The notes under the pieces: model-generated | What the model was told of the DNA's origin: nothing | The model's database searches: none | What the model saw: the letters and a program-made list of their open reading frames with translations, nothing else | From: Nageia nagi | Taxonomy: Eukaryota > Pinophyta | NCBI GenBank assembly: GCA_050084985.1 | Contig: JBITNC010000002.1 | Coordinates: 7,564,001 to 7,628,000, forward strand | Reading direction: 5' to 3' | DNA: 64,000 nucleotides | Made by a program: the position numbers and the translations under genes | In this document: piece after piece, positions 1 to 9,014 of the stretch | Numbering within the stretch: the first letter of the stretch is position 1 | Layout: each line of letters begins with the position of its first letter

Positions 1-2055
1 AACAACTTCTTGAGTGATAACCACAGAGGGGCACTTGTGTATCTTCAGAACTACATCTTTGATAACTCCCACTGTCTTAACAGGTGTGGAATCCAACTGT
101 AATACTCCAGTAGTAGTTCGTGTCATAGGCAATCCCATTACGTCACACACTGCTTTGGGCATAACAGTAGTAGCCGCTCCGGAATCAACCAAACAATTAT
201 GGAGCACATATCCTTCAATTTCCAGAGTCATGTAAAAGGCCGGGGGTTTATTTTTTCCCATCCCCGGAATTTTTGATGTCTCAAAAAGATTTAGAACCTT
301 TTCTATTCCTTCATTCTGAGCTATAAGGGACGCTTTTAGCAAATCAATCTGCCCAGGAATTTTTAAAGCCTCAAACAAAGATACTCTTGCAGGCGTCCTC
401 TTTAACTCAGCCACAATATTGAACTCGGGAATAGCCAGAGGTTCTCCGATTTTGTTTTTAAAACTATCGATGAAACTTTCCCGGAGCTGTAGGGTATCAT
501 CTTTCCTCTGGTGCTTAGTGAGTGAAGGAAACCTTAGCTTCCGAATACTTTGGTCATCGATTTTTGGGGTCGGTTTGATCTCCGGAAGTGGGAAATTTTC
601 GGCATTTTTTTCCTTTTCCAGGACCTTATCCTTAGAACCGGGGACTGCGTCTTGCTTCCTAGAAAGCACTGGTCCGGCGTTTCTTTGGGATTCAACTTTT
701 CTTTCCGGAATACCGGAAACAAGGGGCTTCTTCCCCGATCTCGTTTCCACCGCAAAAACTCCTATATCTGCCGGTGCAAAATTCATCAAGTTTGCATTTT
801 GATTTATGTCATCTGCCACTCCGGGCGGCGGGATACCTCCATTTCTAGACAAATACTCTTGGTACTGATACACGGGACATGTTGCTTGTTCATGTGCATC
901 ATTGCAAGCCAAACACAAACCAACGACTGACCCGGAGGATGAACCTTGGTCTGAAGTTTCTATCATTACATGTGGGCCTTTTTCCACTGCAGGGTAAGGA
1001 TATCTTCTTGCATTGCTCTGTCTGCTTAGGATGGTGATCTGATTCGCCATGTTCTTACACAAATCCCTGAGTTCCTGAATTTCTGATGATGACGCTACTC
1101 CCTGATTCACATTGGGCTGAGGGGGGGCCGGTAAAGGCAAAGGAGCTCTAAGGGCTGGCAGGATTGATGGGAATTGTTGAATTGGGGCAGGGACACTAGC
1201 CAAGGGCGGGGCCATGCAAATTGCCTGGGGTCTCAGGACCTGATTTTGGGTGGTTATTGGAAAGTAGGGCATGGGCATACGACTTGGCAGCTTGCCAACT
1301 GCAATGAGACAGGATTCAGCATGAACCGCCTGTCTATAAACTTCCGGGAAAGTGTTTATTCCGGAATTTTGAATTTGTAGAGAGAGATCCGGTGGAAAGG
1401 CCCTTAAATAATACATTAAAGCTTGGAATTGCTGAGGCCTGACTGGCATGGGTACTCTCGTCCACGTTCTCTGGAATCTAATGTTGAAATCTGGGATATT
1501 CTCTTGTTCATATCTTTTGATAGAGGTAAACTGGGTTAACAAGGAAAAGGGGTCCCCTAATTCATTAAACTCCAGGATAAAAGGCTCTGCCAGTTGAGCC
1601 CAGGTACTGATTGATCCATTAGGAAGGCCCCTGTACCAATCCAGGACCTTTCCTTTGAAGGACTGCGCCAGTAATCTCACCATAATGTCTTCATGCTGGA
1701 TATTGTGAATTTTTGCCAGGCCGGCTACATCCACACAGTGCTCATAAGCTGTCTTCTCTGAAGTTGCATCAAACTCCGGAAGGGTTTTAAAAACATTTGC
1801 TGGGATATCATGTAATACCGCCAGAACTATAGGAACTCCATTGTCCCATTCCGGATAAATATTCTGAGCTGGATTAGCCATTCTAGGGAAGGTATCTCTA
1901 GTATGAAGATTGGGTGGTTCTGGCTTGATAGAGGATTTTAGGGAGTCGACACTATTCAGAGACTTGGACTTGATCAGGGTCTTTCTCCTAGGAGTATCTA
2001 ACTTCCCAAATTCCGGTTCTTCTTTTGCTGCTCTAGTTTTAGATCTTGTCCACAT
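1..2055 (-). CDS. Element A gag-protease polyprotein (partial, open frame)
   Basis: An uninterrupted frame of 685 codons from an ATG at 2055 to the window edge; I translated all of it and found no stop. It starts MWTRSKTRAAKEEP. The gag core has LDWYRGLPNGSISTWAQL, matching the W-x-x-L...W retrotransposon gag domain (about residues 60-200). A Pro-rich linker follows (about 270-320). Around residues 381-393 is a zinc knuckle CLACNDAHEQATC with spacing C-x2-C-x3-H-x4-C. The segment LKRTPARVSLFEALKIP is a conserved pre-protease motif also seen in element I. The aspartic protease follows with catalytic VDSGAATTVMP (positions 189 and below on the minus strand). Gag packages the RNA and the protease processes the polyprotein. 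The start was chosen as the first ATG after the primer site. Family (Ty3/gypsy) is firm; lineage is less so. Confidence 0.88.
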   Translation of the reverse strand, partial: MWTRSKTRAAKEEPEFGKLDTPRRKTLIKSKSLNSVDSLKSSIKPEPPNLHTRDTFPRMANPAQNIYPEWDNGVPIVLAVLHDIPANVFKTLPEFDATSEKTAYEHCVDVAGLAKIHNIQHEDIMVRLLAQSFKGKVLDWYRGLPNGSISTWAQLAEPFILEFNELGDPFSLLTQFTSIKRYEQENIPDFNIRFQRTWTRVPMPVRPQQFQALMYYLRAFPPDLSLQIQNSGINTFPEVYRQAVHAESCLIAVGKLPSRMPMPYFPITTQNQVLRPQAICMAPPLASVPAPIQQFPSILPALRAPLPLPAPPQPNVNQGVASSSEIQELRDLCKNMANQITILSRQSNARRYPYPAVEKGPHVMIETSDQGSSSGSVVGLCLACNDAHEQATCPVYQYQEYLSRNGGIPPPGVADDINQNANLMNFAPADIGVFAVETRSGKKPLVSGIPERKVESQRNAGPVLSRKQDAVPGSKDKVLEKEKNAENFPLPEIKPTPKIDDQSIRKLRFPSLTKHQRKDDTLQLRESFIDSFKNKIGEPLAIPEFNIVAELKRTPARVSLFEALKIPGQIDLLKASLIAQNEGIEKVLNLFETSKIPGMGKNKPPAFYMTLEIEGYVLHNCLVDSGAATTVMPKAVCDVMGLPMTRTTTGVLQLDSTPVKTVGVIKDVVLKIHKCPSVVITQEVV

Positions 2056-2176
2056 AAACTCTAAATTGCAAAAGAAAATGACAGGTTCAAAGCACCTATG
2101 ATATTCATAAATAATTTGCTTTAATACATACCATGGATGGTGCTTCAGCAGAGTCGCCAATAAATTTCTTCGTGTC

Positions 2177-2195
2177 CCACCGGGCGTGCCAAAAA
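2177..2195 (-). other. Element A primer binding site
   Basis: On the minus strand the sequence TTTTTGGCACGCCCGGTGGG begins 7 nt inside the inferred LTR end. TGGCACGCCCGGTGGGAC is a form seen at the primer site of plant Ty3/gypsy elements. A second, weaker candidate (TTGGCGACTCTGCTG, 2146-2160) lies just downstream. I do not assign the tRNA. Confidence 0.6.
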
Positions 2196-2334
2196 GAAAT
2201 ACTGTTGATTGAGATTGTGTAATATGTGCGCCTGGAACAATCTTAACCAAAGTAGTTCACGAACAGACTGTAGGACGCAGCCTGATCTCCGGAGAAGGCC
2301 GGTTCCTTATCCATTGGGTATAGAAAAAGTAACT

Positions 2335-2525
2335 GGAAAGAGATAAAAAGAACAGAGTGCGAGAGATTAAAGCAAAAGAGTAAGGGTAACAAGAGAGGAA
2401 ATAAAAAGGATAGGGTGCGAGGAATGTAAGCAAAAGGATGAGAGTAACAGGAAAGGGATAAAAGGATAGAGTAACAGGAAAGGGATAAAAGGATAGGGTA
2501 ACGAGAGAGAAAGCAAAGGGGTAGA
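2335..2525 (-). repeat. Purine-rich tandem repeat in element A LTR
   Basis: Imperfect units of about 26 bp built on GGAAAGGGATAAAAGGATAG and GTAAC on the plus strand. The two copies at 2446-2500 are near identical. It lies in the R-U5 part of the LTR. Confidence 0.7.
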
Positions 2526-2849
2526 TCACTAGTTCAGCGCAGGCTTTCGCAGTATGCGAAACCTTGGCCTGAATCTAGTGTCGCAGCCACAGAACAAGTC
2601 CTCACTCTCTGAATAGCTCCCCAGCTTCTACTCTACCATGTAGCAGACACAGTTATACTAGCAACCCGCAACTATTACTCAGGAAACAAGCTAAGCTGCC
2701 ACAATGTAACCAAATTAAGAATAACAATTACGAGTGCTAGACAAGAAAGGTCAAGATGGTTTCATAGTACCGGACTGAAGCTACAGGTCTTCGAGAACAA
2801 ATGAAAAGGGCAATACTAGGCTTCCGACCCTAGTTTCTCTTTATTTTCA

Positions 2850-2859
2850 TATATTTATA
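2850..2859 (-). promoter_or_regulatory. Element A LTR TATA box
   Basis: TATAAATATA on the minus strand, about 300 bp downstream of the TGACGTCA array and 650 bp upstream of the LTR end. This is a reasonable U3/R position. The start site itself is not visible. Confidence 0.5.
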
Positions 2860-3156
2860 CTGTATTAACAACAGTTACAAGGTTACAGAACGGAAACGTT
2901 TACAAAAACGGCCGCAAGATTCCGGCCTTCTTGAACTGCTATCAACTACATATGACACTTGGCCGACTGTTACAAAATTGGGCAGATTGCTGATGATTCG
3001 ATTCCCTTGATGATGGCGCTCTGGAATTTTGCAGACTTCTCTCTCTCTCTCCCGGGATGTTCAATTCTCCGACTCTGACTCTTTGATCTTTCGTTGCGGG
3101 CCTGTTTTCCTCTTGACGTGGTCTTAATTCCAAATGTTAATCTTTTCCCCTTCACC

Positions 3157-3769
3157 TGACGTCAGCTTCAAGTCTCCGGAATTCTTCATTCCATTGGCTC
3201 CGGACACTAAGTCACTCCTTGATGATGTCATCCATTCCGGGCTCCGGTTTGCTTTATGATTGTAAACTTTATATCTCCTTGTGACATCACCTTTGAATCT
3301 CCGGAATTTCTCGCTCGCTGGTTCCGGATACTAATCTTCTTTTTGCTGATGTCATCTATTCCGGGCTCCGGTTTCCCTTCCGGATGTAGACTTTGCCTTT
3401 CCATGTGACGTCATTTCCGGACCTCCGGAACGCTTCGCCTTCCGGATAAGACGGTGTAGACTTCATTGCTTCCGGAGTCTGATTTCCTGCAAGATATGAA
3501 CACTGTTCTACCTGTGACATCGCCTTCATATGTCCGGAATGCTCCATGCACAGATTCCGGGCCTTCTAGTTACCTTTGATGACTCGTCATCTCCGGACTC
3601 CGGCTTTTATTCAAAAATGTGAACGTCGTTTCGCCTGTGACGTCATCTCTTCCTTCCTCCGGAATGTTTTCCTTTATGGTTCCGGATAATAACTTTCTCT
3701 TGCTGACGTCATCTCTTCCGGACTCCGGTTTCCTTTGTAAAAGTGAGCTTCATCTTTTCTGTGACGTCG
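3157..3769 (-). promoter_or_regulatory. Element A U3 array of TGACGTCA and TCCGGA motifs
   Basis: Four perfect TGACGTCA palindromes (3157, 3406, 3638, 3704) occur within 600 bp. Near matches include TGATGTCA (3223, 3347), GTGACATCAC (3281) and TGACGTCG (3762). They alternate with TCCGGA / CTCCGG blocks every 60-80 bp. TGACGTCA is the classic CRE/TGA-type bZIP binding palindrome. Its place upstream of the LTR TATA box suggests an enhancer. The binding role is inference. Confidence 0.55.
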
Positions 3770-4006
3770 TAGCTTTATTTCCGGGAATGTTTAGCTCACT
3801 CACTCCGGGCCTTTCAATTCCCCTTGCTGACTTCATCATCTCCGGAACCCGGTCTTCACCAAATGCGACTATCCTATCTTCCGCCACGTCTTCATTTCGT
3901 TCCGGAAAACTTTACTCTGATTCCGAGCTGCTTTATCTGCTCCAAAACTCCCGCGAATCTCAAAATGAACCCATGATTGTAAGTAAAGGCTACCGGGGTT
4001 TTAACA

Positions 4007-5456
4007 AAGAATTTATTCTGTAGGAATCTACACCTACTATTACTAAGAGGTCTAGAATTTATGTAATTTAGATCCAAGAATGAATTTACCATAGAAGTTT
4101 TTGTTGCTGGTAAATAAGCACATTCATTATTTGGATGTACCAACTCATAGATACTACATATTGTAGTCTTATCCATTGGACATTTATATAGAGCATGCTT
4201 TTGATGGCATCTTGGGCAAAAAATACTCAAAGGTTTCTTCATAGGTGTTTTGTTAGATGCTTCTACATTTTTGATCTCATTTAATAGACATAAGATGTCT
4301 ATTTTAAAGGAAGTTAATTCATCCAAAATTTTTGTTATTGTCAATATGCCATACTACTTAGATCTCTTTGAATATTTTCTAGTTCGAGAATAGTTTCTCG
4401 TAAGTTTCACAATATCATCCTAGTTAGCCTTATATGTGTTCCCTCCCCCCATAAGGTTCAAGGGTTCCAAAGAAGACTCTAATAATCCCCTTAGAAAGAT
4501 TATTTTGAGCAACTCATTATCTTATGCTGAAGCACACCTCTTTTCAAAAAATAAAAATGTATCCAAATAATCTTCTAGACTTTCTTCATCATTCTACTTC
4601 AGCCTGAATAGTTCATCTTTTCTATCCTTCGCTCTATAATATTCTTGATATTTTTCCAAAAATTTCATTTCCATCTCTACCCATGTTTTAATTGAGTCTG
4701 TTGATAAGCCCATAAACCATCTCATGGCATTATCATTTAAGGTGGATGGAAAGAGTTTACACTTTTGATTATCTGATTTATAGTCATAAGTGTTACAAAG
4801 GACTTTGAATTCAAATAGGAACTAATAAGGATCCTCTTGTGATGCTCCTCTAAATGTAGGAAGATTTGTAGGTGATATATTTGTAACAGGAGCATCTGGT
4901 CTAGGTTGGAGCCTAATTGAATAGGTGAAGGTATTAAGAGTATTCAAAGTATTCATTGAGGCATTAGACATATTGAATATGAAAAGAGGATTTTTATTGG
5001 TTTGGTAAGGACTATACCCTTATTGTGGAGAAACTCTTGCTTTTTTAGATTTAGCACTTGAGGATTCTTGAGTTGACTATTTAGCTGACTAATCTTGAGG
5101 GCTTAAAGATGAAGAGTGAATTGCTTGGTGAGGAGTTTTCAAACTTAATCTTTAAAAACTTTCAATAATAGCACTAATAGCAAGCTACTTTAAAATAATA
5201 GGTTCTTTTAGCTTTTTAAGTGCAAACTCAACTTGTTTCTTCTTTGAAGAACTTGAGGATGAAAAATTAGGACCTTCTAGTGATAATTCACTAGGCATCC
5301 TTAGAAAAATTGCTTTATAATCACCTAGTCTTACAAAGCTTTGACTTGGTCCATACCAAATAGGCTTAGGGCTTTTTGGAGAGAATTTATTCCCTCTTTT
5401 GGCTTGCTAGTTGATGCTATGAATCTATCTTTTTCATCTCTGGCTCTATTCTTCAT
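4007..5456 (-). pseudogene. Element B gag (broken)
   Basis: The frame reads from an ATG at about 5456 (MKNRARDEKDRF). It runs through a Ser/Lys-rich N-terminus and MSNASMNTLN (about 4970) into the gag core NAMRWFMGLSTDSIKTWVEM and FLEKYQEYY. It ends in a zinc knuckle CPRCHQKHALYKC with spacing C-x2-C-x3-H-x4-C, at about 4190-4230. The last 450 bp are an open frame up to the junction with element A. There are about ten in-frame stops, most at TAG where Gln is expected (for example LK-stop-NDEES), plus a frameshift near 5400. The C-terminal part and all of pol are displaced by element A. It is clearly a retrotransposon gag; the host lineage within Ty3/gypsy is uncertain. Confidence 0.82.
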
Positions 5457-5682
5457 AAAATAAATAAAAGTCTATGTAAATCATAAAAATAAAATTAATC
5501 TAAATAAATAGAAAGGAAAATCCCTTCCCTATGTTTTTCATAATTGTATTCTTCACTAAGTGCTACTCAAGACCACTTAGACTATAAAGTGTGGGGAGGC
5601 ATCATTGAATATAACCTCTAAAATGGTACTATCAACACTAAAAATAAGGAACTTAATTCAAAAAGAAAACTACTAGCAATGT

Positions 5683-5705
5683 GTTCCCTAGTAATGATGC
5701 CAAAA
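5683..5705 (-). other. Element B primer binding site (decayed tRNA-Asp type)
   Basis: The minus strand reads TTTTGGCATCATTACTAGGG. This is the known plant primer site TGGCGCCGTTGCCGGGGA (complement of the tRNA-Asp 3' end, used by Athila-type elements) with changes of the kind expected from CpG/CHG decay. It lies directly next to the inferred LTR end. Confidence 0.7.
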
Positions 5706-5706
5706 T

Positions 5707-7338
5707 GATTGGAAGAAATATGAACTATCAATTAAATTAATAGGCTTGTCACTAACCCCTTTCTAGCAAACCTAAAATAAGCCTCAGGGAAGGACTAGCT
5801 ACACCCTACTTAACCTCTCACTATTTATGATAGTTAACATTCTACTTCATATTATTTATCAAATCCAAGTTAGTTCTTAAAGCTATTTGTAGTAGAAATT
5901 TCCATTTGGAGATAGGAAAAACATAATTAAATCAATGTAGAACTGAAAAGTTTGAACAAAATTATTGTAAACAAACTAGCTGTAGCATTTTATCATTAAA
6001 TCCTACTTATCTGATCTTCTACAAAAATATGAACTTAAGAGATTTATGAATTAGATTAATATATTAAATTTAAGAGATTTCTGAATTAGCTTAAGATATT
6101 GAAGTAAATGTAACATAAAGTAAACTAATATCTTAAATAATACCAAACATAAATAATTCAAACATAAATGAGGATGAAAATACAAGACAGTGGGCCGTAT
6201 CTCTCCAACATTTCCTTCCTTCTAACACTATTTTTCTATATTAAAGAACTTTCCTTTATTACTTTATGAATTTCAATAAGATGAATACATAAAAATTGAT
6301 AACTATTATCCCCTAGTTATCCCACAATTCATTCTCTTCAAGAAGCATTTTTTTCCCTAATTCTATTAACAATTATATTATAATCATGGTTGAATATTCT
6401 AGATATTTCATCCAAATGAGTCCAATTTTGAACTAACTATTCCAATGTATCCTAGCTGATATCTTGGAGAACAGATCTACTAAACAAAGAAGGTCTTTCC
6501 TAAAATCACTAATTCTATTTTTAAGCTAAGATATCTATGCCTAACTATTGAAACCATGGAACAATTAACTACATTCCTAGGTGATGGCATATTATCTTCA
6601 ATTAGCCATCTTTATAGTATGTATTTTACTTGGGCACATGAAATACTGCTAACATTGACTTGTTACCACATCATATTTATTGGTAGAATATTCTAATGTA
6701 TTCCACTTCTTTTCCTTTATTATTATTCATCTTTAAATTCATTCAGTATAAAAGGCTCCTTCAGCATATGACTAAAAAGACTCCTTCAGCATTTTGTATT
6801 CCTTCACCATTCTGATTAAAAGACTCCTTTAGCATATGACTTAAAAGACTCCTTTAGCATTCCTCATTATTTTAGCATTTTTCTTAAAAGACTCCTTTAG
6901 CATATGACTTAAAAGACTCCTTTAGCATTCCTCATTCTTTTAGCATTTTGCTTAAAAGACTCCTTTAGCATTTTGCACTCATTCAGCATATGACTTAAAA
7001 GATTCTTTTACCATTCTTCATTACTTAAATATGGATCAAATCCCTTTCTTTAAAGTTATCTCAAGAGTTCCTTCAAGGGTTCTTACAACTCCTTTCATCA
7101 CTGTAAGAACCATTTTTTATTCTTCCATTTATAATCAAACAAAACACATTATATTTACAAAATAAAGACATTATTTTCCAAATTTACCATTGTAAAGCAT
7201 AAGCAAAATCAAACATGCATTTCATTATGAAAAGATAATTATATATGAAATTACTTATATTATTACTATAATATCCATATCTTTTAGACATAAATATGCA
7301 CATATAAAAGGTAAAAAGAAGGCCTTAATTGTATCTCA
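5707..7338 (-). repeat. Element B LTR (approximate ends)
   Basis: About 1.6 kb of AT-rich, gene-free DNA lies between the decayed primer site and the broken gag of element C. On the minus strand it ends CCAATCA next to the primer site. It holds the CTCCTTTAGCA minisatellite at 6750-7015. There is no partner LTR in the window. Confidence 0.55.
6750..7015. repeat. Minisatellite in element B LTR
   Basis: About ten imperfect copies of a unit near 24 bp: AAAAGACTCCTTTAGCAT alternating with ATGACTTA and TTCCTCATT spacers. The copies are back to back. Confidence 0.85.
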
Positions 7339-9014
7339 TCAATATTGATGGAAAATATTCAAGAAAAGAGGTTAGCCAATTTTTCAAATGTATATAAACT
7401 ATGTTAAGGCAATGAATTATACCAATTTATTACTTGATCACTGAGGGTCATTGGAAAGGTTCTCAACAAAAGTGCATTATCATTGACTATTTGATAATAA
7501 GTGTACTTGAAGTACCTAAAGTACTCCTTGTGATCCTCTATTCTTTTAAATTTGTATATCTTGGGCATTCAATTTTTTATGGATATTGTCTCATTGGTAT
7601 CCAAGAATTAATTGGTTCATCACAAATCTCCACATAACCAATTTTAGAAATCCCTTGGTTGATAGATATTGCTTATAGTTCTTGTAGCCTCTTCATGATC
7701 CTATCTTCATTTCTCATATTAGGTTGATTTGGCCCTTCATAAGACTTATTTGGCCCTCCATAAGGTAGAATTGGTCCACCATAGGGTGTATTTCATCCAC
7801 CATAGGGAGTATTTAGTCCACCATAGGGCTGATTTGGTCCCCCACTTGGTCCCCCATAGGACTGAAATTGATAGACTAATTGAGGTATATTAAGTAAAGT
7901 TAATTTCCTTTCAAACAAATGTGCATTAGTATTATAAAAGTTACCTTACTTCACCAAATACTTCCCTTGTGTGTTTTTCCCATAACCTTGTTACACATTT
8001 TGATCATAACCTTGTTGTGAACCTTGGGATTGATATTTCCCTTTTTTCCCTTAAGTTTGTTATGTATTTTAGGCCTCATTTTGCATGTTTGACCCATAAA
8101 ATTGTTGTCCACCTTATGGAGGATCTTGAGGTGGATTATGTTGCACATTGGCCATTTGACTTTGGCTCATTAGATGTTGCATTTGTTTGATAATATTTTG
8201 CATTATTTCCATGTGATATGGAGTAGATTTACCTTGGACAAGATTGGCTTGAGATGAATTTTGAGAAATATTTTCTCCATATAATTTTTTCATATTACTT
8301 TGTGGAGCATTTTGGAAATTTAGCACATTATTGGTTGGAAGTTGGCCATATTTTGATGTTGAATATTTGAGTATTTAATTTGGGATGCACAAAAGTTTGG
8401 CCATGGTCTTACCAATCATCAAGATTGACTTGGTTAGAGGTATTAAGAATAGGTTTGGGCATTTTATCATTTGGATCTATCTTCCATGCCTCTTGGATGG
8501 GTGGAACATAATAATTGGAAGTGAAATTATTTGGAATATTTGGTTGGTTTTGGGTGGCAACATTTTGAGAATAATTTGGTTGATTTTAACTTGTTTCCAT
8601 TTGAAATGGAGGAGGTGATGGATGTTGTACAATATTTTATAAATTAGGTATTGAGTTTTAGAAATTTTGTTGCACAACTCTTAGGGATTATTTTGGAATA
8701 ATTTGGTTATCTTGGGATAACCTCATATTAAATTACTCTTGTGACTTTTGAATATTATGTTAAAAATTTTATAAGTCAAGATTTAACTTTATGTTTTGTA
8801 CAATAGGAGGTTCTTTGGGCTGATACAGTACTTTAAATATGAATTTTTTGATAGTAGGCAAGCTACAATCTTGTGGAGTGAACCAACCTTGGATAATATT
8901 TTATATTATGGGTAGATTTTATGTATTTTGTGGATCAAAAATGGTAGATGGTTCAAGGTTTCTATTTCTCAATCAATGTAAAGTCTTTTGATGCCAATTA
9001 GATGTATTAGGCAT
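7339..9014 (-). pseudogene. Element C: gag fragment of a Ty3/gypsy element related to D
   Basis: Read from a probable ATG at 9014 (MPNTSNWHQKTLH), with many stops and frame changes. The N-terminal half is rich in Pro, Gln and Asn (for example HPSPPPFQMETS; QHNPPQDPP at about 8114). At 7735-7870 it has about six copies of a PYGGPN-like heptad. The gag core follows at 7339-7620 (EYFRYFKYTYYQ, LLLRTFPMTLSDQVINWYNS, FEKLANLF). This core closely matches element D's core (LRIFPMTLIGQAMDWYNS, 19600-19730), so C and D are relatives in opposite orientation. The remainder of C is cut off by element B. No intact coding capacity remains. Confidence 0.75.

Larger units (their letters stand above)
1..4006 (-). 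mobile_element. Element A: Ty3/gypsy LTR retrotransposon, 5' part (runs off left edge)
   Basis: Minus-strand element. Reading from 4006 leftwards it has a 1.8-kb 5' LTR, a primer binding site, and an open gag-protease frame that leaves the window at base 1. It interrupts the gag of element B: B's reading frame stops being gag-like at 4006/4007. It contains many CCGG, TCCGGA and ACGT sites, unlike the CpG-poor DNA around it. With the open frame this suggests a recent insertion. RT, integrase, the 3' LTR and the second target-site copy lie outside the window, so the TSD cannot be tested. Confidence 0.9.
2203..4006 (-). repeat. Element A 5' LTR
   Basis: Inferred 1,804-bp LTR. On the minus strand it starts TGTTAAAACCCCGG at 4006 and ends AATCAACA at 2203, giving matching TGTT/AACA ends. 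It is bounded on one side by B's gag and on the other by the primer site. U3 (about 2860-4006) carries a TGACGTCA/TCCGGA repeat array. R-U5 includes a purine-rich tandem repeat. The partner LTR is outside the window, so the ends rest on terminal motifs only. Confidence 0.7.
4007..7338 (-). mobile_element. Element B: decayed Ty3/gypsy retrotransposon (LTR, PBS, gag)
   Basis: Minus-strand element made of an LTR (about 5707-7338), a primer site (5683-5705) and a broken gag (4007-5456). Its remainder is displaced by element A and lies left of the window. It cuts element C's gag at about 7338. The LTR start is placed at TGAGATACAATTAAGG (minus strand) because C's gag similarity ends there. That boundary is approximate, and no TSD can be tested. 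Confidence 0.7.

Noticed and set aside
419-930. Plus-strand open frames of 126-127 codons over element A
   Set aside because: They are antisense shadows of the gag-protease frame on the minus strand.
3619-4023. 134-codon plus-strand frame
   Set aside because: It lies in the LTR's repeated U3 of element A and shows no domain; low-complexity artefact.
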